64,000 nucleotides of DNA from Stemphylium vesicarium (taxonomy: Eukaryota; Ascomycota; Dothideomycetes; Pleosporales; Pleosporaceae): NCBI GenBank assembly GCA_004380135.1, contig QXCR01000002.1, positions 62,001-126,000 of the forward strand, given 5' to 3'. A program made the position numbers and the translations under genes. Shown here piece by piece: positions 31,110 to 42,200 of the stretch. The notes beneath the pieces are model-generated. The model was not told the origin of the DNA, ran no database searches, and worked only from the letters and a program-made list of their open reading frames with translations. The first letter of the stretch is position 1. Each line of letters opens with the position of its first letter.

Positions 31110-33844
31110 TCATCCAAGGAGTTCCACATCCAGCCCGATGGCCCTCATGAACAGGTTTACGTTTGCCGTTCGAGCGCTTGCCATCTCAACGGGCAAAGCT
31201 TTGCTAACAGAAACCGTCTCCATGACCCGGTCCTTTACACCGAGCACAAGCCTCTGTTGCTGCTCGGGGCTAGCCCCGACACCCATAGCAGCCAAGAACT
31301 GCCAGATGTACATGTCGTCAGTATCGTTGATGCTTCCAGGGAACAGGTAGGGAAGCACGGGCTCGATGACATCGAACAGTCGGTTGTAGAGCACAGTCCA
31401 TTGCTGCCAATCAGCTACCATCTCAGGCGCCGATTGCTTCAAGAGCTCAGCCCGCGAGATTAGGAATGTTAGGAGTGTCAATCCTATCCGGCTTCGAGCC
31501 ACCACGTGCAGGTTGGTGCGGTCTAGGACGAGACCAAGAAGTCCAGTGACAATGTTCAAGGGGGCGTCTGAAATGTGCGCGTGGATCGGCGACATTACAG
31601 TTTGAGAGAAGAGATCGACTTCTTCGCGGATGGCTGCACTCAAAGGCTCGTCAGGGGTAGCAATGGCATGACCAACGACTGAGAGGGCGTCGAGGTGGAC
31701 GACGATCATCGTCACAACGGTGATACGCTCCTGCTCGTTGATGTGGCGGAACAGACGCGGTATGACCTTCTTTCCCTTGGCGTGTGAAAGGATCGAGATG
31801 AAAGGGTGAGGCACACTGAACACATTAGCATGAGTAGTTATTTTGAGGATATAGGACATACTTGGGATTGATAGGTTCCATGATCTTTGTGTTCAGCCAA
31901 AGCTGCTCATGAAGAGCCTCAATGCGTGATCGCCACTCCATGTGTGCTTGAATTGCTTCAGGGGGGCTGTTTTCTTGAATGGGCATTGGCATAACGCGCT
32001 CATGGTCTTCCATCTGCATCAGCGTTTTGTATACAGCCTCGATGTTGCGGAGAGCTTCTTTGCGATCAGCGATGGAAGATCTGTGATGCTTTGGAAGCTT
32101 GTCGTTGGTCTCGGGTCGCTTGAGGTTGAGCAGCGGTCGTGGAGTCTTTGAGTTACTGAATGCAATCTTTCCAAGACTGCCTTCTACTACAAGCTGCCTG
32201 GCCTTTGGTCGTGCTTTCGCGGCTTCGACGGCTCGCTGGATCTGTTGCTCCATGCGCTGCATGTGGTTGTCACCTCCTCGGCCGTGTCTGCGGGCACCGA
32301 AGCGGTTGTTAGTTTGGAAAAGGTATGTCTGAGCAAACTGGCTCGCTGGCTGCTGCGGGTTGTGGCGTGGAGCACCCCGGATCTGGCTGAAAACTTGGTA
32401 GTAGAAGTCTTCGGCAATGGCAGCTTCCGGACCCTTTTCTTCGAGGTTGCCAGTCGCAGTCATAAGTTGCTGCAGTTGAATACGGGTAATGAAGTTCTTA
32501 TCTTGAGGCGTCATGAGCCCATTGTCCTTTGCTAAGAGGGCAATCTTGTGGTTCCGCTTAGCTCGCTTGGCGTCTTCTTCAAGGAATGCAGCGCGCTCGG
32601 CCTCGGAAAGCTGAAGAAGTTGCTCGGGGTGGGTGATAATGGGGAAGGACGGGACCCTGTTGTGAGCTGGTGGCTGACCGCGACCTGCTGGAGGACCTTG
32701 TGGGGCGGTTTGCATTGGCTGGCCTTGGCCAGAAAGGCGGTTCGGGTTCTGCAGGATTTGTCGAGGCTGCGTTGGGGGCCCCTGGGCTTGGTTCTGGGGT
32801 GTGGCTTGTCGTTGTTGCTGGGCAGCAGGCTCGTTTGGCTGAGGGCGTTGTCGCTGCAGAATGGTGGGCTGCTGGGGCGGCTGAGATCGGACGGGCTGGT
32901 CTGGAAGCTCGGCGCGAACCTGTTGCTGCTGTCTTTGGGGCATCATCTGCTGCTGCTGGGGTCGCTGCAGGATTTGCGGTGCAAACTGGCCAGGCATGCC
33001 TCCACCAGGCATACCAGGATACTGTGGTTGGCCCTGAGGAAATTGCGGCTGCTGCTGGTATTGCTGCTGAGGATAGCCTGGAAAGCCTGGAAGCGGTGCG
33101 TGTTGGACCTGGGGGCTGGCTCTGGGGTCACCACCCATAGACTGAGCACGCATCATGGCCTCAACCTCCTCCATACTCATCACTTTCCTGGTCGGCGCGG
33201 GCTGTTGAGGGGCTGCGGGGGGCTGCGGTGACGGCTGTCGCTGGGCTGCTGGCTGCTTTGGCTTGAGGCCCCAGATATCGGCACGCGCCTCGAGCTGAGG
33301 AATGTATTCGGGGTCCTTGTAGCTCTCATAGCCAGAGCGGTTGGGCTTGGAGGCCTGCGGGACTGGGGGTCGCTGCTGATATTGCTGGTACTGCTGGTGC
33401 TGCTGGTGCTGCTGGTGCTGCTGCTGTTGGTATTGCTGGTGCTGCGACTGCTGTTGCTGCTGCTGCTGGCGGGGAACACCTTGGCGGGCCTGGTAGAGCA
33501 TCTGCTCCTCCTGCAGCGTGTTGGAGACCATGGATGTCTGGCCGGCAAAATCAAAGTGCTTGCCCACCGACTGCTGCGTCGCGGGCCCACCGCCAAAGGT
33601 GTCGTCGTTGAGGTCGTCGGCGTCATCGTCGAGCTGGTCGCCTAGGCCGTCGTACGTCTCCTCGAAGTCAATGCTATGGGGTGTGTGAGCAGAGGCTACA
33701 GCTCTCAATCAGCGCAACATACACATCGTCATCGGGTACCCCTCCACCGAGGGCGGCAAAGGCGTCGTGCTGGCCGAAGCCGGGGGCAGTGGACGAATGG
33801 CCCTGGTCTCTCGGCAGGTTCGTATCGAAGCCGAAAAAAGACAT
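31110..33844 (-). CDS. PAT1: mRNA decapping activator PAT1
   Basis: A deadenylation-dependent decapping factor that bridges the Lsm1-7 ring and Dcp2/Dhh1 in cytoplasmic P-bodies. Three exons (33723-33844, 31862-33673, 31110-31815) with introns of 49 and 46 nt give 879 aa, similar to the yeast protein (796). The N-terminus MSFFGFDTNLP and, across the first splice, DDDV|IDFEETYDGLGDQL are characteristic of fungal Pat1. A long Q/P-rich disordered region (about 80-330) follows. Then come the conserved middle segment (ITHPEQLLQLSEAERAAFLEEDAKR; KDNGLMTPQDKNFITRIQLQQL) and a helical C-terminal domain (KGKKVIPRLFRHINEQERITVV). It diverges from the mannosyltransferase gene, 682 bp between starts. Confidence 0.95.
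33372..33472. repeat. CAG/CTG-rich coding microsatellite in PAT1
   Basis: Imperfect CTG/TTG triplets on the plus strand encode a glutamine-rich run with interspersed His, Tyr and Ser in PAT1. Tandem CTGGTG units (QHQQHQQHQ) near 33390-33420 suggest slippage. Length may vary between strains. The long leucine-rich open frame on the other strand is a by-product. Confidence 0.8.
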
Positions 33845-34526
33845 GGTGGGCTTGGGGGGAGGGGGGTGGTGCCCGGTGCGGTTGGTGGTGGGTGGTTGTG
33901 TTGTTGCTACTCGGTAGAGTCGATATTTAATTCGCGCGAGTGGTGACGTTGGGGCGAGAGGTAAAGGCAGACGGACGCGCAGGGCGGTAGTCGCACGGGC
34001 GCGCAAACGAGTCGAGGCTGATGTGGACGCAAAGAGAGCGAATGCAAATGCGCCAGCTTCACAGAGGCGGCGCCGTCGTCAAACTTGGGTGGGCGGTGGT
34101 GCCGTGTTCGCGGTCGGGCCTTACCCAAAGCACGTACGAGCGCTGCCGGTACTCCCTTGCAGCCTCCCTGCCACTGCGACTGTCTGGGCCAAATCAGCCA
34201 CACTTAGTCACCTGCGACCGCTGGCGACGACGACTCCTTTTATCTCGGTCCAAAATCTGGCCTCTATTTCTTTCTGGGCGCATTCACCTATTTGGTCTAC
34301 TTCTCCTCCGCCTAGCATCCGCTCGTTTGCACACGCCTCCTAGGACTTCCCCTACTAGGTACACGGGGCACTTTGTTGCCAGAGAAGCCACGCGACTTGA
34401 CCTTCACCTCAGCCTCCCCCACAACTCAACGGCCGCCCGCAGCGCAAACAAGCAGCCAAAGTGGAGGGCCCCGACGTCCCCGAAAAGAATCACCCGTCCG
34501 AGCAGCAGTCTCGCCGGCAATCCACC
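33845..34526. promoter_or_regulatory. Divergent promoter region PAT1 / mannosyltransferase
   Basis: The 682-bp gap between divergent starts has a G-rich stretch immediately upstream of the PAT1 ATG (33845-33900, C-rich in the sense of transcription). A mixed CT-rich stretch precedes the mannosyltransferase ATG. No gene is seen. Confidence 0.45.
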
Positions 34527-35844
34527 ATGGCAGGCAGCCAGCGGTACATCCGCTACATTGTCTTTGCCGTCATAGTACGATTCTCCGTCTAACCATGCGC
34601 GCAACCAAGCCATTGACCCCCTCGCAGGCCCTTGTACTCCTCTACTTCATCGGCTCCTCGTCCTCGGTGCCTTCGGCGAGCTGGCCCGTCTACCAGGACA
34701 GCAAGACTCCCGCAACGCCGCCCACCGGGAATGCTCCCGTCGCGAACGATGAGGTCAGCCAGGTCGCGCCCGGCACCACGCCCAACGAGCACGCCCTTCC
34801 CCCGGCCACCATGCCTGGCGACCGCATGAACGCAACCTTTGTCACCCTCGCCCGCAACTCGGACGTCTGGGAGATCGCCAAGTCCATCCGCCAGGTCGAG
34901 GACCGTTTCAACCGCAAGTTCAACTACGACTGGGTCTTTCTCAACGACGACGACTTCAACGACGAGTTCAAGAAGGTCACAACTGCCCTCGTGTCTGGCA
35001 CCACCAAGTACGGCAAGATTCCCAAGGAGCACTGGTCGTTCCCCGAATGGATTGACCAGGACAAGGCCGCCAAGGTCCGCGAGACGATGAAGGAGAAGAA
35101 GATCATCTACGGAGACTCCATCAGCTACAGGCACATGTGCCGCTACGAGTCCGGCTTCTTCTTCCGCCACCCCTTGATGCTCGACTATGAATGGTACTGG
35201 CGTGTCGAGCCCAGCGTTGAGCTGTACTGCGACATCAACTACGACACCTTCAAGTTCATGGCCGAAAACAAGAAAAAGTACAGCTTCACTCTCAGCCTCT
35301 ACGAGTACGTTGAGACGATCCCCACTCTCTGGGACGCCACCAAGAACTTCACCAAGCACTACCCCCAGCACGTCGTCAAGGACAACGCCATGAAGTTCCT
35401 CAGTGACGATGGCGGTGAGACCTACAACCACTGCCATTTCTGGTCCAACTTCGAGATTGGAAACCTCAACTGGCTCCGATCCGACGCCTACGTCGACTTC
35501 TTCACTTCTCTCGACCACGCCGGTGGTTTCTTCTACGAGCGATGGGGTGACGCCCCTGTCCACTCCATTGCGGCTGGTCTGCTCCTCCAAAAGGACGAGA
35601 TCCACTTCTTCAACGACATCGCCTACTACCACGTTCCCTTCACTCACTGCCCCACTGGTGAGCAATACCGCCTTGACCACAAGTGCTCTTGCAACCCTAA
35701 GGACAACTTTGACTGGAATGGTTACAGCTGTAAGTCCACAAATCCACTACAATCGGCGCAAATACTTACACCTTCACAGGCACATCTCGCTTCTACGAAA
35801 TGAACGGCATGGAGAAGCCAGCAGGGTACGAAAACGAGCAATAA
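34527..35844 (+). CDS. KRE2/MNT1-family alpha-1,2-mannosyltransferase
   Basis: A Golgi glycosyltransferase (GT15) that adds alpha-1,2-mannose to O- and N-linked glycans using GDP-mannose. Three exons (34527-34574, 34628-35729, 35780-35844) with introns of 53 and 50 nt give 404 aa. The first short exon has an ideal start (CCACCATGG). Joined to the second, it makes a type II signal anchor, RYIRYIVFAVI|ALVLLYFIGSS. The catalytic domain shows family landmarks in order: NATFVTLARNSDVWEI, FNYDWVFLNDDDF, YRHMCRYESGFFFRHPLM, YEWYWRVEPSVELYCDI, CHFWSNFEIGNLNW (the Glu in FEI is the expected catalytic residue), YFDHAGGFFYERWGDAPVHSIA with DHAGG as read, and the HCPTGEQYRLDHKCSCNP cysteines. It ends YENEQ. 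I cannot say which KTR/KRE2 paralogue it is. Confidence 0.94.
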
Positions 35845-36325
35845 GCGCTCAATCTCAATTCCACCCTTCTGTCGACGCGAGTAGTCTCCAGCACTACCTT
35901 TCTTCTTTCCAACACACTCGAGGTCTGACACAGTGTCAAGTGCACCACGCTCCTCTTCAGACAAGAAACGTCTTGCGCTGAAGATTGTCTTGTTCGTCCT
36001 CGTCATCATTAGTCTGGGGATATATATTGCCACACGGCCAAAGACCAAAATGCTCAAGTTGGGCAAGACTTCGTTGCCCAAGTGGCCCTCATAGGGAAAC
36101 CAGAAAATAACCATATCGGTGTATATGTTGTATGGGCGTTGGGAGCCATGCTTTGGACATCCAGCCAGCCTTGGCTGGAAGGAGAATGGGTAGTGGGCAT
36201 CGCTATTATCAATCTACCTGTACTGTTATGCTGTATACATCAGACCTTGCTCCTTAGATCAACGATGATGATTGCGTCTATTGTGTGCAAGTAATGTCAT
36301 TTCTCATTTCTAAATTCTTTCCCTT
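35845..36325. other. Intergenic with a tail-anchor-like open frame
   Basis: The 481-bp gap lies between convergent genes. On the plus strand, one frame is open from 35881 to a TAG at 36091-36093. It encodes SSDKKRLALKIVLFVLV followed by IISLGIYIATRPK and a short basic tail, which looks like a C-terminal membrane anchor. There is no upstream ATG in that frame, so it is not called as a gene (see findings). Confidence 0.35.
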
Positions 36326-37621
36326 TTAGTCATTATAATTCACAACTCCACTACCATCTTTATTCGCCCTCGGCACCCCATACTTCTCACTCAACTCCTC
36401 TTCCTGCGACCGACTCGCCGGATCCAGAAACGGCCGTTCCGCACGCACAGCAACCCTAACCGCATGCCGCCGATGCGGCGCAAAGCCATACGAAGCAGAG
36501 TGGTTCTACACCACAACTATTAGCATCGCTCAAGGAAGACAAAATCGACAAAACTTACAGTAACTCTATTATCCCAAAATGCCACATCCCCCTCCCTCCA
36601 CTGAAACCGGCACTGAATCTCGGGACTCGTCGCCACAATCTCATTCAGTAGCCCGATGATATGATCGCTCTCCGTTTTCGGTACGCCCACAATCTTCGTC
36701 ACGAAGCCCGGGTTGAAAAACACGCTCTTCCAGCCCGTTACCGGATTCGTGCGGATGAGTGGGTGCTCCGTGGTGACGGGTTCGCGGCGCACAGTACGGC
36801 CCAGGTCGCGGGTGCCTTGGGCTTGCAGGTCGGCTGAGTGCAGCGCCGTGAGCGATTCGAGGTATTTTTGCATGTAGGGCGAGAGCATGTCGTAGGCGGC
36901 GTATTGCGAGGTCCAGAGTGTGTCGCCGCCGGCGCCGCGGGGTGGGCCTGTGAGAACTTTGAGGCAGGTGTAGGAGGGGGGTTGGAGTTCGTATGTTACC
37001 TTGATACTGTGTTAGTTCATCTAGTCCACCTTGTGGAGAATAGTGTCTTCTTACATCAGAGTGCCACAGGAATGTAGGCGTGAACAAAGCTCGCAGATCC
37101 GGACTGTTTTCCCCCGTGTAGATGACGTGTACATCTTCCAACCCTTCTCGCTTCGGTACGCCTGTTGTAGCATGCTTGTGCAGCTCGCCAAAGTACTGAC
37201 CGAGCTCTCGTTGCTTGTCGATGCTCAGGTTCTTTTGGTCTCGGAAGAATACCACGCCCCGTGTGGCGATGAGGCGAGCAAGGTCATTCTTTTGCAGGTC
37301 GGTGAGGTTGGCGAGGTCGACGCCGTGGATTTCAGTGCCGACCTTGGGGTTATAATCGAATACGTCGGTGGCGGAGGCGAGGAGATGTTTGAAGTTGCGG
37401 TCGCCTAGTTGGCCTTTTTCTGTATATGGTATCTCGGTGTAGGCTGGCCATGTAATGTCTGGGAAACGGGGACGGAGATCTTCGTATTCGTATGTATCGT
37501 CATGCTGTTTCACTTTTGTTCTTCCAGGGACGTAGTTGTGGACGTTTGTAGGCTTTGCGAGTTTGGGTGATGTGATGATGGTGCTGGGCTCGTATTGTGG
37601 TTCGACAAGTCCGGGCGCCAT
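36326..37621 (-). CDS. TauD/TfdA-family 2-oxoglutarate dioxygenase (sulfonate/taurine type)
   Basis: A non-haem Fe(II)/2-oxoglutarate dioxygenase. In this family, fungal relatives release sulfite from taurine or other sulfonates; the substrate here is inferred. Three exons (37055-37621, 36559-36999, 36326-36505) with introns of 55 and 52 nt give 395 aa. Metal ligands are visible as the HSD of FLWHSD|VTYELQPP, split at the first splice site, and the distal His in APHRRHAVRVAVRAERPF after the second splice, whose Arg residues would bind 2-oxoglutarate. GTEIHGVDLANLTDLQKNDLARLI and RGVVFFRDQ are typical of the N-terminal half. No targeting signal is seen. The first true ATG is 37621. Release of sulfite would feed MET5, but the two genes are 30 kb apart. 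Confidence 0.9.
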
Positions 37622-38592
37622 TATGTTTGGAGGTGTGGGGGTCGAAATACACTCGAATGATAGTACTTTGCGGTGCTTTGAAGGGAGATTCTTTGGGACG
37701 TCTGGAGATACAGTTGAAATGAATACTACCAAACTTAGAGAATTAGTTTAGGCAGTGTGAAGAGCTATGAAGAAATATGGTATCTGTTTGAAGGCAAAAC
37801 AGTGAAAACGAGGCTTGTACTTATATCTTGCTTGGAGAAATGGTACACTCTGTCTTCATTGCTGTGGGGAAATGACATGGTGGCTCCATTACGACGATTG
37901 CGCCATCGCACACAATCTGGGGATGAATCATCCTTAGTGTGGCCCCATAGAAACGATTGTGCATCGCATCCACATTTGTTCAACACTGCGAGAGCTAAGA
38001 TGTCAGGCATAGGATTTTGAAACAGAAGAGCAAGGCTTGAATAGTCGAGGAGACCACGTGGTACCGAGTGGTTCTACATTCTGTTGGCCAAATTGTATCT
38101 TTGGTAAAGCTACTGCTCTGGCTACACGTCTGTTTACAACAGTAACTGGCCAAGGAGCAGATTGCTCCAGGGGTGAAGTCGGTGTAAGATCAGACGCTAA
38201 CCTCATGTGGAAGAGTTGGGCATGTCGCAATATGGTGCCATTTCAGACTTGAAACTCAACATCGTAATGCAGCACGATCGTCGCTCAAGATCGATAGTAC
38301 ATATCGATCCCTAGGTTTCATCCATCCCATTCGCTGTCGGAGCTGCGAAATCGGCGGGCACGACCGTGACGCTCCCATAAGCTCCCGGATACTCTTTTCG
38401 TAGTACGTCTCCACGCTTCGCTGACTGAAAGGACATTCTCGCTCAAACATTTCAACCCCCAACGCCTATATTGGCCGCAAATGGTACGATGTAATCAAGT
38501 CGTCATGTAGCCCATCTCTTCTCGTCCGTCAAACGTGTTCCCAACCCGTAACAATGGCCATGTCGCGCGTTTCTTCGAGGCAATGTCTATCT
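37622..38592. other. Intergenic
   Basis: The 971-bp gap is upstream of the dioxygenase gene and downstream of the small ORF at 38593. Short open frames only; no repeat or RNA gene is recognised. Confidence 0.4.
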
Positions 38593-38889
38593 TTACTCGG
38601 TTGATCCCAAGGCGAGAAAGGGTACAGGAACGCCGTTGAGGTTCAGCCATTGTATTGAAGACCTGCTGCCCTCGCCTTTGGTGTCGGTGCCAGCTGATAC
38701 ATTGCTACCCGGCACATCGGAAGCTGTCTTGTTTCCTCGCATCTCTGCAGCGGGACCCCCAACCACAGGGCTGAAGTACGGGTGTGTTCCTTTGTGTATG
38801 CGATAAAGTTCAAAGTTGGCGGCGACAAGGAGGAGGGTGGATGTGATGGGCAAGCGGGTGACGTTGTGGTATATGCGTGTAGAGACCAT
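38593..38889 (-). CDS. Small hypothetical protein
   Basis: An unspliced 98-codon frame begins with an ATG in good context (GCCATGG on the minus strand) 392 bp from the divergent PRP22 start. Residues ~8-30 (NVTRLPITSTLLLVAANFEL) are amphipathic to hydrophobic and could be a short membrane or targeting segment. The rest is polar and G/S-rich, ending in a short hydrophobic patch (VPVPFLALGS). I recognise no family. Position and start context support it; the short length and lack of homology do not. A long 3' region or chance frame is possible. Confidence 0.4.
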   Translation of the reverse strand: MVSTRIYHNVTRLPITSTLLLVAANFELYRIHKGTHPYFSPVVGGPAAEMRGNKTASDVPGSNVSAGTDTKGEGSRSSIQWLNLNGVPVPFLALGSTE

Positions 38890-39281
38890 GGCTGTAGGCA
38901 AATATCACAATGGTGAAGATGCAGAACAAGTGAAGGCAAGAAGGTGTAAAGGGCGCGTCCCAGGTCTCGAGGTTGGCGACTCGAAGGGGACGAGATGGGA
39001 TGATGCGGAGCCTGGCGAGAGGTGAGTGGCTGCAGCGCGGGGACAGGCTCTAGCGCGATTTGGCCGAGCCGCTTCAACTTTCTTGACCATGCGATAGCTG
39101 CGCCCAATCACTGCAACCTTTTCGCCTGCGGTGAAGGAGCCGTGATGACTGCTCAGTTCTAGGCGCGACATCCCATCACGAACCCGTCATCCTTCGAGGC
39201 ATCCACGAGTCCGTCATCGCATTTACCAGTCCCCGATAACCCGCGAAGCAACGCGCCTTGCGGAGAGTCCAAACCGCCACC
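38890..39281. promoter_or_regulatory. Promoter region of PRP22 (possibly divergent)
   Basis: The 392-bp gap is upstream of PRP22, with its ATG in an ideal context (CCGCCACCATGG). No further element is identified. Confidence 0.45.
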
Positions 39282-42200
39282 ATGGACGATCTCGCCAACC
39301 TCGAGTTTTTGTCGCTGGTATCCAAGGTCACGTCGGAAATACAGAACCATGTCGGCGTCTCGGACAAGACGCTCGCCGAGTTTGTTATTGACCAGCATGC
39401 GAGCTGCAAACATGTCGCAGACTTCAAGCAGCAACTGGAGGCGGTGGGCGCAGAGTTTCCGCAGAGCTTGGTGGAGAGCATCGACCGTCTGATCCTGACA
39501 CTACACCCCAAATACAAGAACAAGGGCGTAGGTGGGAGGCAAGCAGGCGCAAATGGCGAAGACGGCGGAGATGACACAAGCCGCAAGACGCGTGTTTTCA
39601 AAGGCCTGGCAATTCCCGACAAGGACGTAGACTACGACGTGGCAGACGAAGACGCTGCGAACGATGCACCACAGGCCGATGCGCTTGACGATACCTTCGC
39701 CATGCTCGAGGGATTGGCAGGGAAGGGACCGGGGAAGCCCAAGGAGCGGTCGCGAAAGAGGAGCATGAGCCCATACGACAGCGACGATGATATCAGCAGG
39801 AGCAAGCGACATAGGCAAAGGGATACGTCCTACTCCGGCTCGCGATCACCAAGCCCGCGGCGGGGACGAGAACGGGAGCAGAACGACGAGTTGGTCTTCC
39901 AGGACGAATTCGGGCGCACGCGAACCGTCAAGCCCACCGGCAACAAACAGCGAAGCCGCAAGAAGTACCGCGACGAAGATCTCGACGAATTCCGCCGACC
40001 GCCCACTCCCGAGCTTGACGACGAACCCGTACTGTACAAGGTTTACGATGGCAAGGTCACTGGTGTCAAAGACTTTGGGTGCTTTGTGAATCTGCAGGGT
40101 GTGAAGGGCAAGGTGGATGGATTGGTGCATGTTACACAGATGATGGAGGGACGAGTCAACCATCCGTCAGACCTTGTGTCGAGATGGCAAGAGGTCAAGG
40201 TCAAGGTTATCAAGACAGAGAACGGCAGGGTGTCGCTCTCCATGAAAGAAGTGGATCAGCGGACAGGTCGCGATCTTGCGCCTGGTAAACGCATAGCGGC
40301 GTTTGGAACAGGCGCAAACTCACAGGGTCTTGGGGGCATTCCGGGCGTCGACAGTTCAGTACCCGTCGTTGAAGACGGCTACAACAGTCGTAAGAACGGC
40401 ATGCGGAAGCGCATGACCTCGCCAGAGAGATGGGAGATCAAGCAGCTTATCGCGTCCGGTGTGATACCCAAATCGGACTATCCTGACATTGACGAGGATT
40501 TCAACGCACACATCAACGGCGAGGGTGGTTTTGAGGAAGAAGAGGATGTTGACATTGAAGTCCGCGAAGAGGAGCCACCCTTCTTGGCTGGTCAGACCAA
40601 GCAATCCCTGGAGCTCTCGCCCATCCGCGTCGTCAAAGCACCCGATGGCTCGCTCAATCGCGCTGCAATGGCGGGAGACACATTAGCAAAGGAACGTCGC
40701 GACCTCAAACAACAAGAAGCCCAAGAAAAGGCCGCAAAGGAAGCAGCGAACGTCGATTTGAGCAGTCAGTGGAACGACCCCATGGCTGAACAACGACAAT
40801 TTGCAAGCGATCTCCGCAACGCTCGCACAAACCAACCCAGCCAGGCCCTGCCGGAATGGAAGAAGATCTCTACGAACAGCAGGGAAACCTCTTTTGGCAA
40901 GCGTACCAACATGAGCATCAAAGAGCAACGAGAGTCACTACCCGTCTTCAAGTTTAGGAATCAACTCCTCGAGGCCGTCGCGACCCATCAGATCTTGATC
41001 GTAGTTGGTGACACTGGATCTGGAAAGACGACGCAGATGACCCAGTACTTGGCTGAAGCCGGGTATGGCAACGAACTGGTCATTGGTTGCACCCAGCCTA
41101 GGCGTGTGGCCGCCATGAGTGTCGCCAAACGTGTTGCTGAGGAAGTTGGCTGCAGTCTAGGAAACGAGGTCGGTTACACGATCCGATTCGAAGACAAAAC
41201 ATCGCCAGACACGCGTATCAAGTACATGACAGACGGTATCCTCCAACGTGAGATTCTCTTGGATCCCATGTTGTCCAAATACAGCTGCATCATGCTCGAC
41301 GAAGCTCACGAACGTACCATCGCCACGGATGTTCTCTTTGGACTCCTCAAAAAGACATTAAAGCGGCGTCCTGACATGAAGCTCATCGTCACTAGTGCCA
41401 CTCTGGATGCCGATAAGTTCTCGGAGTACTTTTACAAGTGTCCCATCTTCTCTATTCCAGGTCGCACGTTCCCTGTGGAGGTCATGTACAGTCGAGAACC
41501 CGAGTCGGACTACCTTGACGCAGCGTTGGTGACAGTCATGCAGATACATCTGACGGAACCAGCAGGTGATATCCTGCTCTTCTTGACGGGCAAAGAAGAG
41601 ATTGACTCTTCTTGTGAGATTATATCCGAGCGCATGAAAGCGTTGGGGCCAAATGTGCCAGAGTTGATGATTCTGCCCATTTATGGTGCCTTGCCATCTG
41701 AGGTGGCATCGCGCATTTTCGAGCCCGCGCCTGCAGGCAGTCGAAAATGTGTCATAGCTACCAATATCGCCGAGACCAGTTTGACCATTGACGGTATCTA
41801 CTACGTCGTGGACCCGGGTTTCGTCAAGCAGAGTTCGTATGACGGAAAGCTGGGCATGGACCGCCTGCAAATCACGCCCATCTCACAGGCCCAGGCTCGC
41901 CAGAGAAGTGGCAGAGCAGGACGAACAGGTCCAGGAAAGTGTTTCCGTTTGTACACCGAGGCGGCGTTCCAGAACGAGATGTTGCCGACGACGATCCCAG
42001 AAATTCAGCGCCAAAACTTGTCGAACACGATTTTGATGCTGAAAGCCATGGGCATCAACGACCTCTTACATTTCGATTTCATGGATCCACCTCCTACAAA
42101 TACCATGTTGACAGCTTTGGAAGAGTTGTATCAGCTGGGCGCGTTGGATGATGAAGGGCTGCTCACACGTCTTGGTCGGCAAATGGCGGATTTCCCCATG

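Noticed and set aside
32548..33231. Leucine-rich frame opposite PAT1
   Set aside because: Produced by the reverse complement of the Q/P-rich PAT1 region.
33372..33472. Regular triplet repeat as a CRISPR or tandem-repeat array
   Set aside because: It is an imperfect coding CAG repeat in a eukaryotic gene with no spacers.
34589..35680. 363-codon open frame antisense to the mannosyltransferase
   Set aside because: Rich in V, L, E and D with no domain; a mirror of the sense gene's codon use.
35722..36114. 130-codon minus-strand frame in the mannosyltransferase 3' region
   Set aside because: It overlaps coding sequence antisense and has no recognisable domain; the plus-strand tail-anchor-like frame in the same place is the more interesting reading.
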